Assembly (NCBI GenBank): GCA_004431415.1
Contig: QPMI01000148.1
Location: 41,782-105,781 of the forward strand
From: Cyanophora paradoxa
Lineage: Eukaryota > Glaucocystophyceae > Cyanophorales > Cyanophoraceae
DNA: 64,000 nt
Reading direction: 5' to 3'
Shown in pieces: positions 46,560-57,700 of the stretch. Position numbers and translations under genes: made by a program. Numbering within the stretch: position 1 is the first letter of the stretch; the number at the start of each line of letters is the position of its first letter. A model generated the notes under the pieces. The model was not told the origin of the DNA and ran no database searches. It saw only the letters and a program-made list of their open reading frames with translations.

Positions 46560-46871
46560 ACGACCAATGGGCCCCTCGGGGCCTGTACTCGGTACAATTG
46601 CGGCCGATTGGGCCCCGCATCGATATCTGTACCCTTGCGGCACAATTCTGTACACAATTCTGTGTACCCTTGCCTAGTGGACCCCCTGTTTCTCCTCCCC
46701 CCTCCCCCGTAACCGCGCGCGGTTGCGGCCGCGGGCGCCGGCCGCGGCCCCCGTTTAAAAACAAAGAGCTGCCACCCTCACGCCGCGAAGCCCCAAGACC
46801 CAAGGCCACTCCTGCTCCGCAGGGACTCGCTTGTTGCAAGCGCCGGAGTCGAGGGAACGTAGAGTTGATGT
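46560..46871. other. GC-rich stretch left of the hAT-type element
   Basis: A possible exon begins after CTCCGCAG at about 46,822 and reads GLACCKRRSRGNVELMYPQ up to the element; see the finding on an interrupted reading frame. Otherwise nothing recognised. Confidence 0.3.
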
Positions 46872-47425
46872 ATCCCCAGTAGGGCTGTCGCGGTACGGCG
46901 CGGTAGCGGTAGACTGGTCCTACCGACCGGCCCGGTAGACTTGCCCGGTCTACCGTCATACAAGCCCGGTAGCCATACAAATTCGCCCGTTGGGGGGTAG
47001 CCGGGCGCGCCCCGGGCACCCGGCACGCTACGCATGCTGCATTCAATTCAATTCTAACATCTCTGTTTTCTTTAAGTTCATCTTCCTGCGCTCCTGCCTC
47101 GAGAATATTTAATGGCATCCGAATTTTCAAGAACAAGGTCATGGCTGACAACCACCCCGCACTATAGCTAGCTACTTCCTCACAACTGGGGCTCCTCGAT
47201 CACCCCGCAAGCACAAGCTGTAGATGCGCAAAGTAGCGTGTAAACAGTTTAGGCGCGTAGCGCCTTGGAGCTTGACGAATTTTAGCTTGATTTTGCGTCA
47301 GTTTTCGCGTACTATGCGTGCCAGCCGTGACCTACTGGGCGTACCCGGTCGGTACGGGTCAGAGAGGTCTACCGACCGGGTAGATCTAGAGGGGGGGGGT
47401 CTACCGTGACAGCCCTAATCCCCAG
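46872..47425. mobile_element. 538-bp non-autonomous hAT-type DNA transposon with perfect 8-bp target duplication
   Basis: The element spans 46880-47417. Its ends are TAGGGCTGTCGCGGTA on the left and TACCGTGACAGCCCTA on the right, inverted repeats with one mismatch; further in, CGGTAGAC and CCGGTCGGTA words continue the similarity. The 8-bp sequence ATCCCCAG flanks both ends (46872-46879 and 47418-47425). Eight-base duplications and TAGGGCTGTC-like ends are typical of the hAT superfamily. No transposase frame fits inside, so it is a MITE-type derivative. Confidence 0.88.
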
Positions 47426-47827
47426 GTCGACCTGTCTAAGTACCCTGGTCGCAGCGCTTTCGACTGCTTTGCCGTCGGCGGGCTTTCGGAGGTCATCTTT
47501 GTGATCAGGTACGTCCGTTTTGAGAGGTCAGGTACGTTCGTCTTGAGATCCTATTGTGCCGTATTGCCGCAGGTCTCTGGACTCGGCACGTGGGGAACCA
47601 TGCCCAAGGAAGTCGCAGGTGCTGCGCATGCGAATTCGAAAGGCGTGAAATTAAACGAATGGTAGGCGCGCTTGCGATGTGATCGTGCCGACTACGCTCG
47701 GCTATCAGCGTTATCATCTCTTGCGGCTTCGCTCTTTCAGGAGATCTAGAGCTGCCCCGCAGATCGAAACCATTAGCATCTCCTCGTTAAGCACTAAAAC
47801 GCTATATATATAGCCGCGAACGCGCGC
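47426..47827. other. Right flank of the hAT-type element
   Basis: Starts with a possible exon continuation (VDLSKYPGRSAFDCFAVGG... to about 47,507) ending at a GTACGT donor. The remainder shows no gene. Confidence 0.3.
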
Positions 47828-48070
47828 GCGTACGTGGGCGGAGGCGCGGCGGGCGGCAGCACGGCTCGCCGGGCGGGGCGCGCGTAGGCGCGGCGGGCGG
47901 CGGAGCGGCGCGCCGGGCGGGGCGGAGGCGCGGCGGGCGGCGGCACGGCTCGCCGGGCGGGGCGGATCCCGGAGGCGCGGAGGGCAGCGGCGCGGCTCGC
48001 CGGGCGGGGCGGAGGCGCGGCGGCAGGCGGCGGCACGGCTCGCCGGGCGAGGGCGTGGCTAGAACGCGGC
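47828..48070 (-). repeat. ~40-bp GC satellite, six diverged units, inverse orientation
   Basis: Units of the type GCGGCACGGCTCGCCGGGCGG followed by GGCGGAGGCGCGGCGG are the reverse complement of the array at 63.18-64.0 kb. Confidence 0.85.
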
Positions 48071-49740
48071 GGGGCGGCGCGGGCCGGGGCGAGGCGCGGT
48101 GGGCGCTATTAGAGTCAGGCGCCGGCGGCCTAGAAGCTGTCTTCACGTGTTGTTGGGGAAGGGAAAATCACTTCCCCTGTCCCTCTCCTTAGGGCCCAAC
48201 CCTACCCCAAATCCTGTTTCCCCGACCTCCTCAAAACCCCGGCCGCGCGGTATATCCTGAAAGCACATCCGAAGGGGACCCCGAAACCATGTCGCCCGGT
48301 CCCGTCCGACCAAAGGGTGATCCAGGAACGGGCACCAACTCCCGGGACAAAAACGGGTCCAGCGACGCATAGGGAGCAGATATACGAGCCAAACCAGTTC
48401 GAGGTCGTTGCACGCATCATGAACAACATTCCGTACAGCGGGAGCAAGGCCGGATGCGAGCGCGGTTGCGTGGGAGGACGCCGCGCGCCCTAGCCAATCA
48501 CATTAGAGAGTCAGTTAACTTACCCTGAGGAAAGTCTTTTCGCGGACCCCCCCGGCCGCTTTCTCCCTCCCGCCCTGGCCAGCGCTTTCTCCTAAGCTTC
48601 CCGACAGCCCGGCCGGCCGCGGCGCTCTCTGTCACGCGCGCCTCTCGCGCGCGCGGCAGTCTGCTGTAGCTAGCCGCGCCATGAACGCCACAGCCGCTCC
48701 AACCGCACGCACCCCGGTCGCAAGCCGGCCACAAGCCGGTCGCACTAGCTTGCGCCGTGGGGTCGACGTCGCATCAGGTTTGCCCGCGGCGCGCCAGCTG
48801 CGCAGGAGCCCGAGGCCATGTCCGCGCCGCGCAATGCCCCGGGCCCGCGCGCGTCCGCGCGCCGGGCGCCCGGCCGGCGCGGCAGTACGAGCTCGCGCGC
48901 GACGGCCGCGGGGCAATTGCAAGCGCATGCGCAGGTTGCGAACGTCTAGATCTGGCCATGGCCAGCAGCGCGCCTCGAGCTCCGATCCGATCGATCCGAT
49001 CATGCGCACTCGCAACACACGCACATGCCTACCTTCATGCACGGTGCGCTCGCAGCTACGCAGCGCCCCTTGGTACCAGTCTTTGCCCGCTCAGTTGCAT
49101 TATCTCGCCCTAGGCCCTCCGGTCCATTCGGCGTGTCCCGCAATCGCGCGCGTGACGTCGACGGCCTCGCGCTCGCGCGTGACGGGGCATGCGCAAGCGC
49201 AGGAGCAGACATGTACATCCACAAGGTTTGCGAGCCATCCCGGCCCACTGCGCCGCGTCCAACCTCTTCTAGCCTCCTCTTTCGAATTTTATATTTAGCC
49301 TCGAAAACAGCTCGCCTGCAGCTGGCGCCGGCCTGGCGTCGGATGGCCGCGGCCACCGCCTTCAAGGCTTCTGGACCGGAGCCTCGGAGCGCTAGCTCTG
49401 CTTTTCTTCTATTTGAATGGACGCAGCGGTCCTTCAAGATCTCTCTCTAGATTCCTTTCCTGCTCTCTAGATCTCCGGATTCAAGCCATCGCCCCAAATT
49501 CGCGAGTGACTTTCCCTTCCCCGGACCCCGCAGCGGCGTGCACGAGCACGACCCCTTCCGAGCGCGCGCCGCAGCGGGCCCTTTATAATTCAGAACGTTT
49601 AAATTTAACGTTAACCCCCCTTGCACATCCTGATCATGAGATCTAGACGAGCAGGGGCGGGCGGGGGCGAGTCGAAGACCTAGTATATGCATGCTGCAAT
49701 CACATAACTTAAGTTATAATTAGTAAAGGACTTGGTCGCC
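48071..49740. other. Unannotated region
   Basis: No conserved coding segment recognised. 48,140-48,450 is less GC-rich and has frames on both strands without recognisable domains. 48,660-49,300 is GC-rich with many GCATGCGC-like palindromes. Confidence 0.35.
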
Positions 49741-49761
49741 GATCCGGGCCGAGCCGAGGGC

Positions 49762-49790
49762 CGGGGTCGCGCGCTCCGCGCGCGACCCCG
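49762..49790. repeat. Perfect 13-bp hairpin with 3-nt loop
   Basis: CGGGGTCGCGCGC at 49762-49774, loop TCC, then the exact complement at 49778-49790. No run of T follows, so it is not a simple terminator. Role unknown. Confidence 0.7.
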
Positions 49791-49859
49791 AGCTCGAGGG
49801 GAGGTCAATCAACGTTAACGTTGAAGGCATCAAGGCATCTTCGAATTAAAAATATTCAA

Positions 49860-50693
49860 GCTAGCGCTCGCGATCGCCGATCGCGAGTCGCGTATACGTA
49901 CTAGCTTTCACTGCGTTCGCCCCCACTTGCCATCGGCAAGAGGGCACTTGTACCCCTGCGCTCCATATTTACCAAACCGCAGCTAGGTTCGAAGCCGGCT
50001 GTTTTCTGGCATCGCCCGCCTCTCGCTACGCTCACATGCAGCTCACTCTTAGATCCCCGCCCCGCGCAGTGGACTTGCCGCCAGCAGACAGCGCGCGACC
50101 ATCGAGGAACTGCTGACCGCGTGGGCTCTATCGGTTCGGAAAGCTCGGCTCTGCATCGGCAAGGCGATCCTTCGAAGGTGAGCTCCTCCGGGTGGACGCA
50201 TGGCCTGGATTGCTGTCTAGTTGCCGCTGGGCGGATCCCGGTCTAGAATTTACGAATTGCTTCGCTCTGGGCTGCACGGGGCGCCGAGGAGCGTGCTAGG
50301 TCGCTTTCGGATCCCACCTAGCGACGCGGCGGGCGCGCGGGAGTCGGCTAAGATGCGGGGCGAGTATGTGTGGCCGGGCCTGTGGGGGGGGCTCCGCGCT
50401 CCGGCGTCGCTTGCTGCCTCGTTCGCCAACCCACGAACGGGGGGAGGGGGGGAGGACCCAGCGCGCGCCGGGGCGCGGAGGTGCAATCTCCCTTAGGCCG
50501 CCGTCGCTCCCCCGAGCCGCGACTCGGGCGGGGCGGGGCGGCCGGTAAAGGCAGAGCCCGGCGCGCGCGTGCACCGCCCCCTGCGGGAGGGGCTCAGCGC
50601 GGGTCGGGCGGCCCCCCGCAGGCTGGGGACCCGCCGGGCGGGGCGGGGGCGCGCTCCCCGCGGCGCGCTTCTGCCGCTGACCGCCCCGCAGGC
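49860..50693 (+). promoter_or_regulatory. 5' region of LRR copy 4
   Basis: CGGCAAGGCGATCCTTCGAAGGTGAG (about 50,158-50,182, written here with its copy 2 counterpart at 32,922) gives a likely 5'-UTR exon end with a GTGAG donor. CTTCTGCCGCTGACCGCCCC and GCAG at 50,667-50,692 give the acceptor just before ATG 50694. The intervening ~500 bp would be a 5'-UTR intron. Confidence 0.5.
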
Positions 50694-53600
50694 ATGGGCG
50701 GCTGTCGTAGCAAACAGAGGTGGATCCCGGCGGAGGGCAGGCTGTGCCTGGCGTGGGAGGGGCGGACGGAGTGGCCGGCGGCGGAGATCGCGGCGGCGGG
50801 GGCCGAGCTCGCCAAGCTGACGAACCTGGAGGGGCTGTGGTTGAACGGCAACCAGCTTACGGCGCTGCCGCCGGAGATCGGCCGCCTCGCCGCCCTGAAG
50901 GAGCTGTACGTGCACAGCAACCCAGTCGTGGATTCGTGGCCCAAGCCCGTCCGCCGCGCCGTCAACGAGAACACCGGTATGCTGAACAAGAAAAACGGTG
51001 CTGCGCAGTGCGCCGCCGTCGTGGCCTACCTCCGCTCCCTCCCTGCCCCCGCCCCCGCCGCCACGGTGCGCACCGCCGCCCCGCCCCCGCGCCCTGCCCC
51101 TCACCTCCCGCTGCAGCCCGCCCCCGCCGCTTTGAGCGATTCCGCGGCCTCACCCGCCGCCCCGGTGAGGCTCCCCGCCTCCGACCCAACCCCGCGCCCC
51201 TCACCCCTGCCCCGCAGCCCGCTTCCGCCCCGGCCCCCCCGCCGCCCCGGCCCCTCCGCCAACCGGTCCCCGCATCCCCTCTGTTCGCCCCTGTGTCGCC
51301 GGCCCTCTGACGCCTTCCCGTCGTGCAGCGGCGCCCGCCGCTGGAGGCGCGCCCGCCCCCGTACCCGCCTCGGCCACCGCCCGCCCCCGCCCGCCGAAGC
51401 GGTGCGTTCCGCGCCGCCGCGGTGCGTCCCTCTGCGCCTCCTCCCGCGCGCGCCCGCCCCTCACCTCTCCTCGCAGCCCGCCCCCGTGCCCTCGTCAGCC
51501 CAGCGCTCTCCCGCCGCCACGGCCCCTCCAGCCCCCCCCGGTCCGTGGACGCCTTTTCGCGAGCTCTTCTTTTGCCTTCTGGTGCGAGCTCATGTGCAGA
51601 GACCTCGGCGTCACCGGCAGCTTCTCTCGCCACCGTCGCCGTGGCGCCTGCTGCTGCAGCAGCCTCGCCCCCGGCCGCTCTCACCGCCGCCGCCCCGGCC
51701 GCCCCCGCCCCGGCTCCCGGTCCGTCCAGACGCCCCTCCCGCTTCCTTCCTTCGTTCCGATGCTTCCTGCAGCGGTGCCCGCCTCGCCTGCCGCCACCGT
51801 CGCAGCCTCGCCCGCCGCCGCAGCGCCGCCGCCGCAGCAGCCTCGGCCTTCTGCCGCCGCGGTGAGCCGTGTCGCACCGCCTCTACAAAACTCGCCCCTC
51901 ATGATGACCTCCTGCCGCAGCCCGCCCCCGCTGCCTCGGCCCCGCTTCGGCCCCAGAGTTGGGGGTCGTTCCCTGGAGACCGGAAATTTGACCTGTCAGA
52001 AGAGAGGCGGACGGAGTGGCCGGCGGCGGAGATCGCGGCGGCGGGGCCGGAGAACGTCTTGGAGCTCAACCTTGACGGAAACAATCTGTCACGTATCCCT
52101 GGGGCCGAGCTCGCCAAGCTGACGAACCTGGAGAAGCTGTTCTTGAACCGCAACCAGCTGACGGCGCTCCCTCCAGAGATCGGACTTCTCTCCTCCCTGC
52201 GGGAGCTGCTCGTGTTCACCAACAAGCTGATGTCGCTGCCGCCGGAGATCGGCCGCCTCACGGCTCTGAAGCGCCTAAACGTGGCCGACAACCGGCTGAC
52301 ATCGCTCCCTGTCGAAATCGGCAGCATCCCCGCAATGAAAGAGCTGAACGTGAATGGAAATCCTCTCAAGGACATGCCGGAGCTGCGCGGCAAGGATGAC
52401 GAAGCTGCCCTCGCTTACCTCCGCTCCCTCGCCCCCGCCGTGCGCCCCGCCTCGCCGCCCCCACCCTCGCGGCCGACCCTAATTTCCTGCTGCAGCCAGC
52501 CCCCGCTGCCCCGCCCACCCCGCACCCTGCCGCCGCTGCAGCCGTTGGAGCGCGGGACCCGCGGGGCATGCGCATGGCGGACGTGTGCGAGTGGCTGCGG
52601 TCCGTCGAGCTCGGGGACCTCGCCCCGGCCTTCGAGAGGCACCGCGTGGACGGCAAGATGCTGCTGGAGCTGACGGAGGGCGACCTTCAGCGCGAGCTCG
52701 GCGTCGAGTCGGGCCTCGTCCGCCGCCGCGTACTCAAGGAGGCGCGCCCGCCCCCGCCCCGCCGCCCCGCGCCCGGCCCGGCTGAGGCCCCCCCGCCAGA
52801 TCGCTGACCTCGCGAGGGAGCACGGCCTCGCCAGCGCGGCGCCGAGCGCGCCCCGGGCCCGTCCGCAGAGCGCCGCCGCCGGTCGCGTCCCGCCGCTGCC
52901 CCCGGGCTACGAGTTTCACGCCTTGTGCGCCGCCGTGCCCAGTTGAACTTCTTTCGCCCGCCCCTGAGGCCCGCGCAGCATCACGTACCGGCGGCTGGAC
53001 GGGAAGAACCTCCTCGCGTCGCTTGTGCGTGAGGCGTTGGACAAGCTCGGGTGCGGCCACAGGTGCCCGCCTCGCGCCCTGCTGCCCCTGACGCGGCGGA
53101 AGCTACAAGGTCTTCTTCGACCTGCAGACCCTCCAGGGCGGCGTCTTCGACTCGAAGATCCTTGAGAGCCTCCGCCGCTCCTGCTGCGACGGCGCGCCCC
53201 GCCGGCGACCCCTGCCGCGCCCGCCCTCCCGCCACCGCCCCCCCCCCCCCCCCCGCCCCCCCCCCCCCCCTCCCTCTCCCCCCTACCCGCTCTGACGCCC
53301 GTGCGCAGTCTTCGTGCTCACGCCGGGCACTCTCGACCGCTGCTTCGAGGACAAGGCCCCCTCGGCCGCCCTCTCTAACGACTGGTTCCGCCCGCCCGGC
53401 AGCGCCGCCCCCCGCACCTCCCCCGCCGATCGCTGGGCGGGGCGCGACGCAGGGTGCGGAAAGAGATCGCGGAGGGGTGCCGCCTGCGCAAGGCGATCAT
53501 CCCCTTCGTGGACGACCCGGCCCAGCACTTTCCCGCCTGCGACGGCCTCCCCGCCGACATGGCCGCGTTCTCCCGCCACAACGGTCCGCCCCGCGCTCAC

Positions 53601-53788
53601 GTCCGCCCGAGCTTTCAAGTGTCGATCCGCGCGCTGCTGACGCCTTTTCGGCCGCAGCGGTCTTTTTCAACAACATGTACCAGCAGGCAGTCATCGCCCG
53701 CCTCTGCGCCCTCATCGACGCCGCCGTGGCCGACGCCGCCGTCCGCCCTTCCTCTCCCCCTTTCGAGGCGCCCGCTGCCGGCCGCTGA
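50694..53788 (+). CDS. Double-LRR - SAM - SARM1-type TIR protein with N-terminal acylation motif (copy 4)
   Basis: Start MGGCRSKQRWIPAEG; Gly2, Cys4 and Ser6 form an N-myristoylation/palmitoylation-type signal. Two LRR blocks share the RTEWPAAEIAAAG lead: a short one (50,750-51,040, ending NPVVDSWPKPVRRAVN) and a longer one (about 51,960-52,430: GPENVLELNLDGNNLSRIPG, NQLTALPPEIGLLSSLREL, LTSLPVEIGSIPAMKEL), joined by a long Pro/Ala-rich linker. In another frame follows a SAM domain (52,574-52,740: ADVCEWLRSVELGDLAPAF, DGKMLLELTEGDLQRELGV). The TIR is YEFHAF | ITYRRLDGKNLLASLV, YKVFFDLQTLQGGVFDSKI, FVLTPGTLDRCFED, NDW | VRKEIAEGCRLRKAIIPFV, LPADMAAFSRHN | AVFFNNMYQQAVIARL, ending APAAGR. It aligns along its length with the SARM1 TIR, including the catalytic-type Glu. 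GTGCGG/GT introns with CAG/AAG acceptors are needed; one junction (near 53,176) looks GC-AG. The pre-SAM splice is unresolved. Confidence 0.83.
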
Positions 53789-54725
53789 CGGGGCGCGCAT
53801 GCGCAGCCGTTCGAGGAGCTGCCGGCCCCCCTCGCGTAGACCCGCCCCGCCGCCTCTGAGGCCCCAAGCCCTGCCCAGCCCGGAGCGCCCGCGGCATTCC
53901 ACGTTCGTTCGGAAGTCAGCAGCTAGCTGCAACAGTGGGCAGCGCGTGCAGGCGGCCTATCGAAGCTCAAGATTCGTTGATAGTTCAAAGCGTTTCACTG
54001 CGAAGATGAAATTCGATGTAAATGCATGTGTAGCAGAACGTGGTTCGAAGCTTGAAATCTCAGATACGAGTAACCTGGCCGCTGCCGGCAGGCCCGTGCC
54101 CCCTCGCCCCTTCCATATGCACCCCCCGGCTCCCCGCCACCCCCGTCGCCCCCGCCTCGCCGGCTGCACATGCCCCGGGCCCTCCTCTTTTGCAATGAAA
54201 GGAGCACATATACACATAATAAAAATTTGTAATAATGATAAAAAATGAGAGTACCCCCATCGGGGTGGGCCCGCCCTCTTTGCAACCCTCACCTCTCCGG
54301 ACACACCCCAACCCACCCACTCCGACGCCTTCCCAGCCCTCATTCTCCTCCACCCCTCCGCTATGTCTACTGCCCTCCTCTCCCTCTGGTCTACCTCCCC
54401 TCCATCCAGCAACCGCTAGGTAATATCTAACGTCTAGACCAAGCGATCTTGCAAAAGATATAGCAGTGAATTGAGGCGGGCCCCCAAACGCGCCGGTCTG
54501 CAGAGACCTCCTAGAGCTCTCTATCGGAATAAGCTAGACGTGATTGATGTGTACAGAGAAGCTAACTGCCGAAACGCAATCCAGCTCTAGCTTGAGGTCT
54601 ATCTAGGTGTTAACTGCGTCACCACAATCGAGGTTTCGTCTATTTTGTCTTAAAGAGATCCCTAACCATATTGCTATGTGAAGTTGCGTTTGGAACAAGC
54701 AAAAAAATTGTGATATATACTTCCA
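53789..54725. other. Spacer between LRR copy 4 and the polymerase
   Basis: Contains the copy 4 3' flank. GC content falls from about 54,190 onward, which may mark the left edge of the inserted Polinton-like DNA. No terminal repeat found. Confidence 0.4.
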
Positions 54726-57700
54726 ATGGACGTTACCCAGAATAATGCAGCGACTCGGCGCTTCCGGTTGGCCAGAATCAAAGACCAGATCGAAGCGCTC
54801 GCGATATCATTGTATAATCGACGCGTCATACATTGGGCCTTCAAAAATAAATTGATTAGAATTTCAGCACAAGGCTCGAGAACACGTTTTGCAACATTGG
54901 AAAAGTACGCTTCACTCTTGAACGAACTTGCAAGACTTCCTAGACCAGCGCGTCCAGTGTCAGGTCTTCGACTCGAGCTGGCGATTGCTGAGGGCCAGGC
55001 CGACATTGTTCGAGGGTTCTCAGAATTACCTGAGGTTGACGGTGGAGATGATGTTCAAATCAACGGCGGGACTACGACTACAGCGCTTGACGGGCGATAT
55101 GCGGAGTGGAAATACCAATTGCCTCGCGGTTCTGGCCGCGTAACCTCGATGCAAGCCCGATTTGAGAACAACGAACTTTTCAAACAGAACGCAATAGCAT
55201 TCGTTGGCGCCCAGGTAAATCTTGCAGAGGCGGTAAGAATGGGCATTGCACTACAAATCTCTGGATTAGCGGTATACAGAAAGCCAGAGACTGATACAAC
55301 AATTGCAATCATTATTGAGCATCGCCGTTTCGATCGCATCGAGCCAGGGGCAAGCATCGAGACTGCTCTGCGCTCACAGCTGGAAGAACTAGACATTCTT
55401 GCGACAGAGAAAAGCAGGGATTCCTCAGTTTTCGACACATGGATACATCTGGTCTTTAAAACTGTGCGATACTTCCGCCGCATGGGTGGTCGTGGACGTA
55501 GGTTCACACTCCCGCGGTGGCTTGTGGAGAAGCAGGCACTCATCAATATCGATGCTCCGAACAATGAATGCTTCAAGTATGCTGTACTTGCAGCTCAGCA
55601 TGCGCTACGACCGGGCCAGGATTCACGCAGTGCTTGTCATTATCGACCGTATGAGAGCTCTTTGGACTGCACTATGCTCACATTTCCCACCCCGCTAGAT
55701 TCAAAGGTTTTCAAAAAGTTCGAGCAGGCTAACAACGTAAACCTATGTATTTATACGACAGCATTAGATGAACAGGACATTGTACCAATCCATATCAGCG
55801 CAGCAAAAGACGCAATACCAATCTTGTATGTACCTGCAGGCAGCGACAATGATGTAGGGCATTATCTCTGGATCAAGAACATCTCACGTCTGTTTGGAAA
55901 ACATGATTCTCCCGCCAAACACTATTGTCTTGCGTGTCAAACAGGTTTTAGCTCAGGTGCTGCGTTTGAAAATCATCTTAAATATGACCGTTGCCTCGAT
56001 CGAGACGAGCATGCGAGAGATGTTCTGCCGAAAAAAGGAGCCCACATCCAGAAGTTTATTAACTATGAGTACTCAATCCGGCAACGTCTGGTCGGATATG
56101 CTGATTCAGAGACGATTACAATGCCTATTCCCTGCATTAGTGGAAAGACCGAAAACAAAGGTGTGCATGTGATTGCTTCAGTCGGCTGTCTGGTTGTATC
56201 TTCGAAAGGTGAACAGTTTTGTTTCAAATACATGGGTTCGGAGAGCGAGGACTGCGCTGAGAAGTTCGTGCAATGGTTGGACGAAATGGAACCACAATTT
56301 CGAGAGCTCTTGCGAGAGACTGCACCAATCCAGATGACTCAGGAAGAGAAGCAGCGTTTTCAAACGAGGACCGAGTGCTACATGTGCACGGACACGTTCA
56401 AGGATGCGAAAGACAAGCACCGCGATCACTGCCACGATTCTGGACGATACCTCGGGGCCGCCTGCAGAGCGTGCAATCGGCGTCGCGCAAAGGCAGCAGC
56501 CGTTCCAATATTCTGGCACAATGGTCGAGGATTTGACTTCCACCTGCTCGTGCGCGCTCTAGCATCTGGCTATAACCGCCGTTTAGCAGCTTGGAAGGAG
56601 TTTCAAGCATATGTCGAAAGCGAGTTTGAAAGCAAGTACGGTGGACGTGAGATGACCCCAGAGCAGAAAAAGAAGGCGAAGAAGGGGATCGAACGCCGGC
56701 TCCGCCCGCAGAGTCTCCTTTCGATAAAATTCGATCAGGTCTTCCAGAATAGCGAGCGAATTTCGCAGTTCAAGTATGGAATTTACGTTCTACGGGACTC
56801 GGCTCAGCACTTGAATGCGAGCTTGGACGATCTTGCAAAGGCTCTGCCCGCGGAGAAGAAGAAGATCACGCGCTCGCTGCATCTGGACGAGACTCGGTTC
56901 AAGCTTATGACTAGCAAAGGGATTTACCCTTATGATTACATGACAAGCTGGGCTCGCTTTCAGGAGCCTAAACTGCCTGCACGTCGTTATTTCAAAAATC
57001 AGCTTAAACAGAAGAAATGCACGAAAGATGAGTACGCACATGCGAAGGCTGTTTGGCGAGAGCTCGGCTGCAGAACGCTATCAGACTATACAATGGAGTA
57101 TATGATGACAGATATCACGTTACTAGCGGACGTTTTCGAAAACTATCGTGATACGTGTATTGAAACGTATGGCCTAGATCCTAGCTATTTTATGTCATCG
57201 CCGGGATTTGCTTGGCAGGCAGCACTTAAGCACACTGGAGTGAAGCTCGAGCTCTTTCACGAGGGGCAGCAGGATATGCACAGATTTATAGAATCGGGGA
57301 TCAGGGGCGGAATCTCAATGATCTCAAAACGCTACGCACAAGCTGAGAACAAATATTTGAGCATAAAGTTCAACAAATACACCCACGCTGTTGAGCCTAC
57401 AGTCTCACAGTCTACATGCATGTCTAACTACTACCGAACACACAAGGAATCGTGGCTCATGTACCTCGATGCAAACAACTTGTACGGCGTCGCAATGAAG
57501 CGCAAGCTACCCACAGGAGATTTCCGCTGGGATAAACTAGATCAAGACGTCGATGTTATGCAATACGTTGCAAGCCTTGACGCGGATGGAGCTCGTGGCT
57601 ATGCTCTCGAAGTCGATATGTACATGCCTGAGCATCTCCACGACGAGTTCTCAGACTATCCGCTGGCCCCTGAACGGATGTGTGTGTCCAAGGAACACCT

